DNA of 64,000 bases from Schizochytrium sp. CCTCC M209059 (lineage: Eukaryota > Sar > Bigyra > Thraustochytrida > Thraustochytriidae): positions 840,005 to 904,004 of the forward strand of contig KN805373.1 in NCBI GenBank assembly GCA_000818945.1, read 5' to 3'. Positions 41,588-51,894 of this stretch are shown here, piece after piece. Position 1 is the first letter of the stretch. The number at the start of each line of letters is the position of its first letter. Below the pieces are notes generated by a model, which worked only from the letters and a program-made list of their open reading frames with translations, was not told where the DNA came from and searched no databases. The translations under genes and the position numbers were made by a program.

Positions 41588-42772
41588 ATGGCCGCCGTGG
41601 ACCCAGCCGATAGCCTTGCGCGGGCAGAGCAAGCACAGCGCGAAGGGCGCGTGCAGATGCTTGTGGAGGAGATCGAAGAGGTGCACGCAGCTATGGCGGC
41701 CTGCATCCGTGTGTCGGAACGCGAATTCGATGCCGCACGGCAACGTGGCAAAGGAGCTCAGGACGATGAAGAAGCGTGGGCCGAAGCAGCCCAAATTATC
41801 CGCAAGACAAGAAGCAAGGTCGACTCGCTCCTTTGCCGCGAACGCAACGTGCTTTCGCTGTATGCAGCAGAGTGCGGCGTTCACGTGCGTCTGGCAGGAG
41901 GCGAGAGGCAGGTCACCTTGAGCGACAAAATCAAAGTACTCGAGCTCAAAACGCCCAAGCAAACACAAAGACAAACAAAAGATGCTTCGTCAACTGTGCC
42001 AACGCAACTGCAGCCACTTCAAACCCAAACTCAAACCCAGGAGAGTCCATCTATAACTATGGCACAAACTGAATTGCACCGACAGAGCGGTTCAGCTCAG
42101 CGTCAAGGGCGTGTGCCTTGGGAGGTTCGCGTTCTCGAAAGGATTGCCCTGAAACTCAAGGATAAGCGCCACGAAGCGCTTGGTGCCGGCCAGTCCGTTG
42201 TACGCATCGACGCAGATATTGCAAAGATTGAGCAAGAGCTTTCTGTGATCAGCACCTCCTCGGGTTCTGCTGCCAGAAAGTCCCTGTCTCCGGACCATTC
42301 GGCAGCCTCCTCGTCGTTTCAAATGACGACGACGTCGACGACAATGACGACGGTACCAACGACAAACCAAAAACATTCTGACATTTCTTCGCATCGCAAT
42401 ATGTCAAGCTCGACTTCAAAATCAAGTGTTCGAGGCCCAACGCCTGGCTCGGAAGAGTCGCTGCACTGGGGCACGCCCGTTGCACCAAGCGTTGCCAAAC
42501 ACCAACGCTCTGGACTCACCTCGCCTTCTGTCACGCAACACCTTGACTGGTCGATCTCGCCCGTTCAGGAAGTGGGAGACGCGCGCATCGTGGCTCGGGA
42601 ATTTGATGCGATGATCTCAAAAATTGCAGCCGGTCAGACCCCAGCGAAACCAAGCGAAGACTCTGCAAGAAGAAGAAACGATGATCAGACCGACATCTTG
42701 GACCTCATCAGCACGTCCTCCCCGTCATACGCGAGAGAGCAACAGCGCCTGGCAAGGCAACTTTTTGAATAA
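41588..42772 (+). CDS. Unrecognised protein with coiled-coil N-terminus
   Basis: 394 codons from ATG 41588; the longer frame includes only the GAA repeat. Residues 1-110 are helical (SLARAEQAQREGRVQMLVEEIEEVHAAM). A shorter helical region lies at about 175-220 (VRVLERIALKLKDKRHEALGAGQ, then DADIAKIEQEL). Between and after these are Ser/Thr/Gln-rich disordered tracts. The C-terminus is again helical (AREFDAMISKIAAGQ and AREQQRLARQLFE). I cannot assign a family. The consistent frame and the codon usage like neighbouring genes support a real gene. The GACA microsatellite and GAA leader stand upstream. Confidence 0.7.
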   Translation: MAAVDPADSLARAEQAQREGRVQMLVEEIEEVHAAMAACIRVSEREFDAARQRGKGAQDDEEAWAEAAQIIRKTRSKVDSLLCRERNVLSLYAAECGVHVRLAGGERQVTLSDKIKVLELKTPKQTQRQTKDASSTVPTQLQPLQTQTQTQESPSITMAQTELHRQSGSAQRQGRVPWEVRVLERIALKLKDKRHEALGAGQSVVRIDADIAKIEQELSVISTSSGSAARKSLSPDHSAASSSFQMTTTSTTMTTVPTTNQKHSDISSHRNMSSSTSKSSVRGPTPGSEESLHWGTPVAPSVAKHQRSGLTSPSVTQHLDWSISPVQEVGDARIVAREFDAMISKIAAGQTPAKPSEDSARRRNDDQTDILDLISTSSPSYAREQQRLARQLFE

Positions 42773-44186
42773 GTGCCGAGACGAACACGTCCTCGTCATG
42801 GCCGCTACAGCAACGAACGGCGGGGCAAAGTAGTTAGTATGAATGAGCCCGGCTAAAACGATACTTGTAAAATAAGTGTTGCGATGAGCAAAAAAATCCT
42901 TCATGTTTCTGTATTCTTTTCTCTCTTTGAGGAACGGATTGTTGTTGTTATTGTTGTTATTGTTGTTGGGTGATTTCTTGTCAGAGAACAGAGACATTCT
43001 ATCACGTCCGGTACAATCGATAGAATAGAATACACTATACACTGCCAGCGTTGACGTAGAGGTGTTGCGCTAGAAAGAAACAATGGGGTTAACTGAACGG
43101 CGACCGAATGCGTGGTACAGAGCAGCGATCGATGCTTGCGATCTGCGTCTAATAAGACTTGCAGACTTTAGAAGAAATTTGCCAATTGTATTCTGAATAC
43201 ACATGGGTACTTGAACACGAAGACTGGTGGATCAGCCGAATCTTGCATGATCGATCAAGCCATCCATCCAACTTTGCATGCGTTCAAAGACATACAACAA
43301 CCATAGAGTGCAGAAATACAGCTGATTAACGGTGAGGATTTTTGTCCCTCCTTCTTGACAAGTTAAGTTTTCATCCATCTCGGACTTTCTTCTTGTTGCT
43401 GTGAACCAGACGTAGCTATTTAGAAAAGCATCGTGCTCATATTGACTTCTGCAGGAGAGTCTGTTGATGAAGGAATCCACTTAAACGAAACGGGAGGATG
43501 GAATTTATAGTTGATCTTTAAATGTTGCCATCCTCACTATACCACACCATCCACGTCGGCAAGGGGCCTCTTTTCCCTGTCAACCCCTGAATGTAGGTAC
43601 GAATGTATCTTGCTTGGCCAAGATAGCTACTGTCATGAGACACAACATATAGTGACCCGGGCAATGGAAGACCGCGATTGTGAACGCATGAGGTAATCCA
43701 TCATCCTGATCGTCCCCAATAATATATTTATTCATCTCTGAGCATAAGCTTCTTTCGTTCTCCATCCGCGCACGGTAAAAACAGACAGATAGATAGATAC
43801 GCGTCGGCGATCTTGAAATCTCTCTCCCTGAAATAATATATGTAGCCAAGCATCTACCTCCGGCTAATCATCTGAGATGCTCGAAAGGATGAATGGATGG
43901 ATGGATATCCATAGATGCGCTCAAAGAAAGAAAGACTGGGCGAGCCTCGTTGATCGCACCGCGGTTATGCCATTTGTGCCCAGGAGACATCGGTAGGGTG
44001 GCAGCCAACTTGCCCAGAACTCGTCGCGTGCTCGGGACGCGAAAGTACGTATCTATATTTCTTGGGCCCAAATCAAAATTTAGACACATTTGTTGAGCGT
44101 TCTAGTTTACATTTTTTTCTCGCGTATTGCAAACGATAAATACCCCATAGCCGACCTCTGCGCGAAGAATGTTCATGGAATTTCAT
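42773..44186. other. Gene-poor stretch before the inverted-repeat element
   Basis: AT-richer than the rest, with a (GTT)n patch near 42940-42968 and GATG repeats near 43887-43905. Open frames are all short and none shows a protein feature I recognise. Confidence 0.5.
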
Positions 44187-44645
44187 GTCAACATTTCAGC
44201 GCCTCCGTCGCCTTTTAGCACCTACCTAACCAAGCGCGGGAATCCAAATATAATGACTTCGTGCTCATCACAAATTCCACCCGTTTAAGAACCAAGGAAA
44301 TCGATATGCCCGTCCGTTCTCTCGCAGGGGTCTGCACACGCGAGCGAGTATAAACAGCGCAAGTCTTAAGACTACAACGTGAAAGCAAGAACAACAAATT
44401 CGCACATTAAGCATATGTGCAGTGAAAGACTCAAGCGCAAGCATTCACCGATAAAGGCTGAGCACAGCTCCCAGGCCGAATGCTGAGTCGAAGGAGCTGC
44501 CGGTCTCCCGGGTCCTGACTGCGTCCATGAAAGATAGATGTCCAACCAAGCCTCATCATGGCGCGATATAGTCTTGACCTCTGTCACAGCCTCTATGAGG
44601 TGAGAGATGAAAAATTTCCGGGCTAGATAAGGTAATTCAATCACC
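44187..44645 (+). repeat. Left arm of a long imperfect inverted repeat
   Basis: Reading this arm as its reverse complement matches the plus strand of 45410-45866 along nearly its whole length, with scattered mismatches and small indels. Shared words include GCGCCATGATGAGGCTTGG, ACATCTATCTTTCATG, GCAGTCAGGACCCG, CTTTCACTGCAC and CGCTTGGTTAGGTA/CGCTCGGTTAGGTA. The match starts at about 44187 with TCAACATTTC and ends just before the inner region. It is part of an about 1.7-kb element. Confidence 0.85.
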
Positions 44646-45030
44646 TTACATCACTCCATGAATATTTCTCCGATCGTAGCCTATCCTGAGACACCGCTTC
44701 TTCTGCACGACTAGACGGCTGCGAGAGCACCGGCGGCCCACCCGCGTGCAGGCGACGGGGACGCGCGGAGAGGACTCGAGCCGAAGAGACGTCCGTCCAT
44801 CAAGGATCTCGTGGTTCCTCTCTTTCTTACGCAGCAACCGCTTTTCAGCTGCACACAAAAAAGCGAGGCACCGCGAGCCTTCGCTACGCGGCGGAGACCG
44901 AGGAGCTCCCACCTCCCCGCGTGCCCTTGAAGGACGCGAAGAGTATTCTGTTAAAAATCTAAGTTTTCGGACGTGAACACATCACGTTCGCCCCGCGCCT
45001 ATCGCGTACGATTTGTTCGACGCGTACACG

Positions 45031-45190
45031 CGCGCCAACCCCGACTTGGTCGGGCTTCGCCGGGCGCGACCACTCCAACTGTTGGAGTGTGTCCGTCCAA
45101 CAATTCATTTTATTAATAAAGCTTTCTCTCAATTTCTGGTCTTGGAGTGGTCGCGCCCGGCGAAGCCCGAACAAGTCGGGGTCGGCGCGG
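45031..45190. repeat. GC-rich inner hairpin (inverted repeat, arms about 49 bp)
   Basis: 45031-45079 and 45142-45190 are almost exact reverse complements (GGTCGCGCCCGGCGAAGCC on the right arm). A loop of about 60 bp, with AT-rich TTTTATTAATAAAG, lies between. The left arm itself holds CCCGACTTGGTCGGG, a small nested hairpin. The right arm runs directly into the assembly gap. Confidence 0.85.
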
Positions 45191-45193
45191 GGG

Positions 45194-45409
45194 NNNNNNN
45201 NNNNNNNNNNNNNNNNNNNNNNNNNNNNNNNNNNNNNNNNNNNNNNNNNNNNNNNNNNNNNNNNNNNNNNNNNNNNNNNNNNNNNNNNNNNNNNNNNNNN
45301 NNNNNNNNNNNNNNNNNNNNNNNNNNNNNNNNNNNNNNNNNNNNNNNNNNNNNNNNNNNNNNNNNNNNNNNNNNNNNNNNNNNNNNNNNNNNNNNNNNNN
45401 NNNNNNNNN
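45194..45409. other. Assembly gap (216 N)
   Basis: Unknown bases inside the inverted-repeat element. The gap length may be a placeholder. Frames said to cross it are meaningless. Confidence 0.99.
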
Positions 45410-45866
45410 TGATTGATTTATCTGGTATGAGGCCAGGAATTTTCTCTCTCTTTCCTCATAGAGGACGTGACAAAGGCCAGGACTATATTGCGCCATGATG
45501 AGGCTTGGACATCTATCTTTCATGTGCGCAGTCAGGACCCGGAAGTCCGGCAGCTTAATCGATTCAACATTCGACCAGGGAGTCGTGCTCAACCTTTCGT
45601 GGTGAATGCGTGCGCTTGAATCTTTCACTGCACGTTTGCCAATGTGCGAATCAGTTGTCGTTACTTTCATTCTTGTGATCTTGCGATTTGCGCTTAATGA
45701 TATTATATTAGAACGCGTGTGCTGATTCCTGCGAGAGACCGGACGGGCAAATCGATTCCCTTGGTTCTTTAACGGTTAGACTTCGTGACAAGCACGAAGT
45801 CGTTATGTTGTGATTCCCGCGCTCGGTTAGGTACTGGTAGGTGAGCGAGGCGCGGAAATGTTGATA
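45410..45866 (-). repeat. Right arm of the long imperfect inverted repeat
   Basis: Reverse-complement partner of 44187-44645. It ends at GAAATGTTGA, the mirror of TCAACATTTC. In both arms a short protein-like frame (left HLIEAVTEVKTISRHDEAW, right FLIEDVTKARTILRHDEAW) is alike, then a 4-base indel shifts the frame. This implies a decayed coding copy or chance. No target-site duplication is obvious at the outer edges. Confidence 0.85.
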
Positions 45867-45884
45867 TCTGGAGAATCGGAATAT

Positions 45885-46120
45885 TATCATAAAAAATTAT
45901 CTATTTTAGAAAGTAAATTACTAACAATATACAAAATATTTTATATAGTGCAAAAAATAAATTTAAATTTTTGCCTTAAACTCTCATTTTGAATTTAAAA
46001 TGAACATATTCAATAATAAAGTATATATAACAATATATATTGCTTCACTGTTAATAAATTTCCTTCAAAAGAGGAGAAGTTTTTGTAGAGCAATATTGTT
46101 TTTTTGCTTCTGTACCGCTT
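45885..46120. other. AT-rich island
   Basis: About 240 bp rich in A and T with many ATA/TAT runs, unlike the GC-rich rest of the window. No gene is seen in it or in the following stretch to 46752, which carries a (GGAT)n tract at 46466-46497. Confidence 0.6.
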
Positions 46121-46465
46121 CAAATGATGCATGCTTGGGTTGAGAAGGTGTGCGCATAGGTTGCGCGACATCTATTGTTATAGTTTAGCAAAGAATAAAT
46201 TTGGCAAAGACTATTTAGTCGCCTCGTTAAGAGAAGCTATTGATGAATTTGTCTTTCTTTTTTCTTCTTTTCTCAACGAGGATAGAGGATGGATGTGTAC
46301 TGGACTGACTGATGTGATTGATATTCGTTCATAGAAGCTATCAATTAGGCAGACTTCTGGCGTATGCATGTATGTTTGTATGTATGCAAGGGATAGTAGC
46401 AAGATTTGTCGGAGCTCATCGAGCCGTTCGTTCATTTGAAGGAAAGGAGGATGAACGCATGTATA

Positions 46466-46497
46466 GATGGATGGATGGATGGATGGATGGATGGATG
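46466..46497. repeat. (GGAT)n tetranucleotide tract
   Basis: About seven GGAT units. More follow at 46696-46710. Confidence 0.75.
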
Positions 46498-46752
46498 AAC
46501 GGAAGAAGGAAGAAGGAAGGTGTGGTGAAGACGCAACCAAAAATTACGAATCTTGAGAAAAGAGTCTAACCCAACTATCCTACGTGCTGATGGATAAATT
46601 TTGGCGCTGCGCTGCGGCAACGCACCAAAGACCATCGTACAAGAAGACGCATTGAAGATCATTTGGATTGCAAATACGTTACGCTTATAATGACCGATGG
46701 ATGGATGGACGTGTCAGGTAGGATAATAGAGAGGTCCTTTTTTTGGTGCAAT

Positions 46753-49200
46753 TTAAACTTGCTCGCGGAGTTCCGCGTTCTCTGCCTCGAGTTGTTCAAG
46801 CCGCGCGAGCACTTTGTTGAGAAGCAGTTGCACGGCCGGTCCAATTTGATGTGCAGTCGGCAGAGGAGGCATGGTCCCCTCCATGCTCCCGACGATGGGC
46901 GCAAGACGGCTGTACGTTTGTAGTAGCGAGGTGAGCGCGCTTGCGGCATCTTTGCCGTGGACAACGGGTACGCCTGTGCGCGAGCTGCTCGAGGTCGCAC
47001 TTCGAGGCGTGAGACTGATGCCCGCGGCACTCGCATCGTCTGCGAAGGAGCCATCCTCAGATACGCTGGCATCACCAGGCATGCGTCGCTGCACGTAGGC
47101 GCCTGGAAATACGCCAACTTCCCCGTTGGCAAGGCGGCCATACCACCAGCCGTCTTCTTCTACTTCGAGAACCTGGACGACCTCGCCTTGAATGAGAGCA
47201 ATCTCGCCATCTTCGTGGGGCTCATAATCAAAGAGGACCACGGCGGTAAAGACGGGGGCTTCCTGGTCGAGACTGACCAGATCGCGGACGCCGCTTCCAG
47301 CGCAGGTTGGCTCGCCTGCCTCTGTCTTGTCAAAGATATCAACAATGCTATCTTGATCGCTGTCGCTCGCTTCATTGGTGCTCTGTGACAAGGAATCCTC
47401 GTCGCTACTGTCGCCGCTGGCGCTGCCCGCGTCGAGATGCTCCTGCCCCCCGGAAGCTTCCTTGACGGCTGCAGCGACTGCGACATCGGCTGCAAGACTG
47501 TCATCTGCTGCGGTGGAGGGAAGGAGATCAAGAGCATTGACAGTCGAGCCAGCAAATTTTAGTGCTGGGGGCATGGTCAATGAGAGCGTCCGCATGATGT
47601 ACCTTCCATGAGACTCGGAAGCTTGCGAGCCTTCAGGTGCTGACGGGAGGCTTCTAGCCTCGTCTTGGTCGTGTTCCTCATCAGTCTCGTCCTCGCAATC
47701 AGTTGTCAATACATCACGGCTCGACTTAACTTGAGCGAGGTGCGACTCCTGCAACGCCTCAACATCGCACTTGACACGCGAAGGTGGTGGTGGGGGCTGA
47801 AGATGTTGGATCGGCGCATCGTGCTCGGGCGCAGTCTGTTGTTGCTGGTTAGACGAAGACGCGGAGGCGGGCACGGCTGCTGTTATACCAGCCGAACTGC
47901 AGTCGCTGTGAGGCTCTGCTTGGCCTTGTGCAAGGGGCCGTTCCCCGTTTATGTTCTTTCCGTCAATCGCGTCCTTGTCGTCGCGATCATCTTCGCTGGA
48001 CGGAATGGCATGTGCAGCAACACCGTGTGTACTCTCGTTGGCCTCGGTGTCTATTTTCAACTCCTCTGCAGTAGAGTCATTGCTTGCCTCAGTGGCCTTG
48101 ACTGCATCAACTTGGGCAGAAGTTGAGCTCGTGTCTCGAGCATTCTCTGCGCCCGTGCTGATCGCCGCACACATCTCATCGAGAATGTCGACGCCATCAT
48201 TGTCATTGTCTTCATCGTTGGTGTTGTCGTCGTCGAGTTCGTCATCCCCGTCGCGGCCGGATAGCGTGGAAGACTGTGGCTTGATCGACTTCGGGCGCGA
48301 AGCGGCATCAGCTTCGCTTGAGCCGCCCTTGGTGACCATAGCAAGGAGACTGTCTTCCTCGAGATCATCGAGAGGGGCAGCTGGGTCTTCTTCCTCGGAA
48401 GCCAAGCCTTCGCCACTTGCGTGCCGAGCATTGAAGCCCTTTTTAATGAGTGCTCGCTTCCGTGAGCGGCTGTCAAAGAGGGTGTCAGCCTTGTGAATGA
48501 GAAACTCCATGGCCTCAATCATGGCATCTGCAGCGGCAATCATTTCGAGATGGGTGTCAATGTCCTCGGGGACGGCACCCTCACCAACAATCATGCCGAG
48601 CTTGGGCATGAGCACGAGGGGAGCAAAGACATAAGCGAGCTCATCGTTTGGCATGGGCATTCGATTGAGGCTTTGACAGAGGCCCTCTAGAATGGAAAAG
48701 TTGGCGGAGGCAGAGAAGCGCTCCAATGTGGCGCCAATTTCTTCAACCTTTTCATCGTCCTTTTCATCGAGATATTCGGCATACTTTGCGCAAGTTCCGA
48801 GAATGAGCGTGCAGACACGGCCTGGGATGAGAGGCTCTGGCGAAGACATGAAGACCAGCTTGATGACGGCGCCGAGGGTAGCGCAGCTCATGCTCTGCAG
48901 AGACTTTACCAGGTGGATGGTGTCGTCCTTGACGAGGGCGTCAATCAAACGTTGGGCTGCTTCTTTGGCTTCGGCAGAGATGCCGGTCGAAGAGAGCGGT
49001 GTGAGTTCGCTCTGTGTTGCATTGCTCTCGATATGAGCCAGGATAACGCGTAAGCGCGCAAGAAGGATTTTGACCTCGGGCGTTGAGAGGCACACGGCAT
49101 CGTCATCTTCGCCACCTATTTTCTTGTTGCGCTTCTTGAGCGTTTTGCTGCGTACACTTGCCCAGATGCCGCGCGACACTTTGGGGCGTGCGGCAGACAT
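46753..49200 (-). CDS. RhoGAP-like domain plus SH3 protein
   Basis: 815 codons from the ATG at 49200. Residues about 60-220 follow the later half of a RhoGAP fold: HLVKSLQSM, SSPEPLIPG (cf. LPEPLIP), then NRMPMPNDELAYVFAPLVL (cf. N..NLA.VFGP). I could not find the catalytic Arg finger (GIFR) in the start of the protein, so GAP activity is doubtful. Residues 280-640 are acidic and low complexity. An SH3 domain (about 648-705) has VVLFDYEPHEDGEIAL, GWWYGRL and GVFPGAYV. A short coiled coil closes the protein. This suggests a signalling or actin-related adaptor. The region 5' of it is intergenic. Confidence 0.8.
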   Translation of the reverse strand: MSAARPKVSRGIWASVRSKTLKKRNKKIGGEDDDAVCLSTPEVKILLARLRVILAHIESNATQSELTPLSSTGISAEAKEAAQRLIDALVKDDTIHLVKSLQSMSCATLGAVIKLVFMSSPEPLIPGRVCTLILGTCAKYAEYLDEKDDEKVEEIGATLERFSASANFSILEGLCQSLNRMPMPNDELAYVFAPLVLMPKLGMIVGEGAVPEDIDTHLEMIAAADAMIEAMEFLIHKADTLFDSRSRKRALIKKGFNARHASGEGLASEEEDPAAPLDDLEEDSLLAMVTKGGSSEADAASRPKSIKPQSSTLSGRDGDDELDDDNTNDEDNDNDGVDILDEMCAAISTGAENARDTSSTSAQVDAVKATEASNDSTAEELKIDTEANESTHGVAAHAIPSSEDDRDDKDAIDGKNINGERPLAQGQAEPHSDCSSAGITAAVPASASSSNQQQQTAPEHDAPIQHLQPPPPPSRVKCDVEALQESHLAQVKSSRDVLTTDCEDETDEEHDQDEARSLPSAPEGSQASESHGRYIMRTLSLTMPPALKFAGSTVNALDLLPSTAADDSLAADVAVAAAVKEASGGQEHLDAGSASGDSSDEDSLSQSTNEASDSDQDSIVDIFDKTEAGEPTCAGSGVRDLVSLDQEAPVFTAVVLFDYEPHEDGEIALIQGEVVQVLEVEEDGWWYGRLANGEVGVFPGAYVQRRMPGDASVSEDGSFADDASAAGISLTPRSATSSSSRTGVPVVHGKDAASALTSLLQTYSRLAPIVGSMEGTMPPLPTAHQIGPAVQLLLNKVLARLEQLEAENAELREQV

Positions 49201-50645
49201 AGTGAATTCGAGATCTGCTTACGTCGCAGCCAAAGAGTGGCTTATTGCCGGGTTTACTCTTTTTGTTTAGTCCCTCTGATATAGCTCAAAGAGTGGGAAT
49301 GTCGATCGTGCCACAGGCACGCGTCGAGGACGTCGCGGCAGGCGGTGCAATGTAAGTCAATGCAATCGAAGAAAAGGGGAAGAAATTTTGACGAAGCGCG
49401 TTTGCTCGAGAACTAAGCTGGCAGATAGACACAGACAGGCAGCCAGGCCGGTTGGGCAGGCAGGGAGGCAGGCAGACAAAAGGAGAAAGAGCGATGCGGA
49501 GCAATTGATTGCCTAAAGTGTAGTTTGTCTAAACGCCTTCCCAGCACCTTTGCTCGAGCGCGCAGGAGGTCGCAAAAAGAGCAGGACTGCTCGAAAAGAG
49601 CACTGGGTGTGGTGCGCTTTCTGACTCTGCTCGGCGATCTCCTTTGCGCGACGGGACAGCGGAGACGTTGAGCGGTGCGCGAGGTTTGTTTCCAAGCAAA
49701 TAGATTAGGGGACAATTTGCTTGGGCCGCCATCGGGAGGTGAGAGCCGAGCCATTGGCACAAAGGAGGGAGTGCTCTCGCCTTGACCTACGCCCGGTCTG
49801 TCGCTGCGAGTACTCATCTCTTGCGCAGGCTTTTGTTCTTTTTTACTTTTACGCGTATCCACTTGCATTTTGGCCGCGCAAGCGCGTTGTCCGCCTGCGG
49901 GAGGGGTGAGGTGTGGCTCGTTATCGCGTGTCGGCATGAAGATGAGACCTCGCGAGGGGCTGGCTACTCGGAAAGGTTGTCGCCCGGTAGCCTGCACGCG
50001 AACGTTTAAGCGACTTTGTCATGGCAGTGTGCTGTTGCGCGCACGCGCTCGAGCGGGCTCGCGTGCGCGATTTTTCTGCTTTGTTCTGGTGGCGTGACCA
50101 AAAAAAAACTCTGCGAATCAAAAGTTCGTTTCATAGCGTTTCATGTCCGGATTCGTAACGCTATTGATTCACCGTAGGGCCGGCCTGCAGTCATCGATCG
50201 TTTCACAGGTGTATTTTTCCGTGACGTGGAAGAGGGCGCTATTTGGCGCCGCTATTGACCAGCAAGTCACCATTCCGACTTCTGTGCAAGTTGAGCCTTT
50301 CTCATTGCACGTACAAGTTGCCACCGTTTACGGAATAGACCAAGCATTTTTTCAATTGAAGAGTCATGCGCACAGCGATAGGTGTATGGTATGTATGTTT
50401 GTCGTCGGCGTTGACAAAGCTGACTCGGTCAACTTTGTGCAGATTTGCTTCAGATGGCGTTGTGAGTCTTTTCAACGCATGATGGCGTCGGCTCGATGCT
50501 ACGATGGGTCACCATCGTTTCGAGATGACAGTGTTTGGGCTCTCCATGATCAGAATGACTCAACCTGAAATAGCAAGTGCCAGGGCTCGGCGCTGCGGTG
50601 GCTCACCACACATTTGTAAACAACAGCATATGGGCTAACCAGACC
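49201..50645. other. Promoter side of the RhoGAP-like gene, no gene seen
   Basis: It contains GGCAGG-type repeats near 49430-49480. A 141-codon frame at 50143-50568 has no recognisable domain and I do not support it as a gene. Confidence 0.45.
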
Positions 50646-50695
50646 GAATCGAGTGACTCGACCTGAAACCGAATCAAGTGACTCGACCTGAAATG
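50646..50695. repeat. Two 25-bp direct repeats with TGACTC core
   Basis: GAATCRAGTGACTCGACC occurs at 50646 and 50671. A third, weaker copy (AATGACTCAACCTGAAAT) sits at about 50554. Confidence 0.75.
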
Positions 50696-51094
50696 AAACA
50701 GCGAGTCCGCGTCCTGTCTCATGAAAAGTGCAGACTTGCTTACTTATTTACTTTGCAAGTCAGGTTTTTGCGCTAGTCCTGATCGAGGGTGATGCTAGAG
50801 AAGATCCCACAGTCGATGATCATCTCATCGTCAAGCCCTCGATGAGTTTTTCACTCAAGAAAGAATTTTCGCACAGAGTTATCGATTATGACGTGCACGA
50901 TGCGCTGCCCTGACTTTTCCATTGAAGCGCGCGCGTGTATTGGTGCGCTATTTTCGTAGCAAAAGAAAGCTATCTTGTTCTGACTGTGAGATTCGAGGCC
51001 CAGGATCTGCGCATCGTGCTAGGGACACGTGGGCAGGAAACCGGTCGCCCGCAGCGCTCTCAGCGTAAACCCGTCAGTATAACTTCATGCGCGC

Positions 51095-51096
<2 letters not shown>

Positions 51097-51126
<30 letters not shown>
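51097..51126. repeat. (GCAC)n tetranucleotide tract
   Basis: About seven GCAC units. Similar 4-bp tracts (CCAG at 51312-51335) follow. Confidence 0.8.
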
Positions 51127-51127
<1 letters not shown>

Positions 51128-51845
51128 TTGTCCTGTGGTTGCTTGGTCCCTTGGGCGAGCAAAGAATTGTCAGAGAACTCCTACGCGAACTCTCTTCGCG
51201 AATGCCTTATTCCGTGACGCGAGCATTGCTCGCGATCGCGGAAAAGGCAACTTCGAGTTCGGCCGAAAGCAGATGGATCGGGCAGGTGCGGTTCGCCCGC
51301 GCGCGACCACGAGCCAGCCAGCCAGCCAGCCAGCCGGCCGCCTTGTGCATCTCGTGTTGTGTGCATTGACCGACCTCGACCTGGGCCTACAGAGTGGTGA
51401 GTAGTTCCTTGCGGATCGATCGTCCGTGCGCCGCCTCGAGCAGCCAGCACGTGCCCATTTTGATGACGTCCCTCGTCTGCTCGGGGCCAACGTCGGCCGT
51501 CCCCGTGGCCGCACTCGAACGGCTTTTCTTGCGAAGGTTCGTTCGCCTGGACGCAAACTCGCCGAGGCCTGCGGCGACGTCGGGGACGAGGAGGCCGCAG
51601 TGCAGTGCAGTCTGCCACCACCGGCCAGCCACACAGCTGGAGTGGAGTGGAGTCACTCCTCCACGCCATCCGCCATCTATCTAATCTAATCCTCTCCAGC
51701 CAATCTAGACCCAGCTGGCTCGCTCGGCTGTCTGCGGCACGGCGTCCCGCCGACCTCGCCTTCCTATCGCATCTTGGCAGCTCGCGAGGGAGAAGAGAAC
51801 TTGGCCGACTCGGAGCAGTCGCCCAGCTGCGCTCGTTGAGCCTGG

Positions 51846-51894
51846 TCTCTCTCTCTCTCTCTGTCTGTCTGTCTGTGTGTGTGTGTGTGTGTGT
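51846..51894. repeat. (CT)n/(GT)n compound tract
   Basis: CT units change to CTGT then GT units. TAGGCCTA palindromes at 51913-51926 follow. Apart from such repeats, 50696-53193 appears to be the long leader/promoter of the Zn2Cys6 gene, with a pyrimidine tract ending TTCACAG at about 52762 that could be a splice acceptor. Confidence 0.75.

Noticed and set aside
45013..45670. Frames spanning the N gap
   Set aside because: The translation over unknown bases has no meaning.
49413..50568. 194-codon minus and 141-codon plus frames
   Set aside because: No recognisable domain, composition of intergenic DNA and no supporting splice or poly(A) signals.
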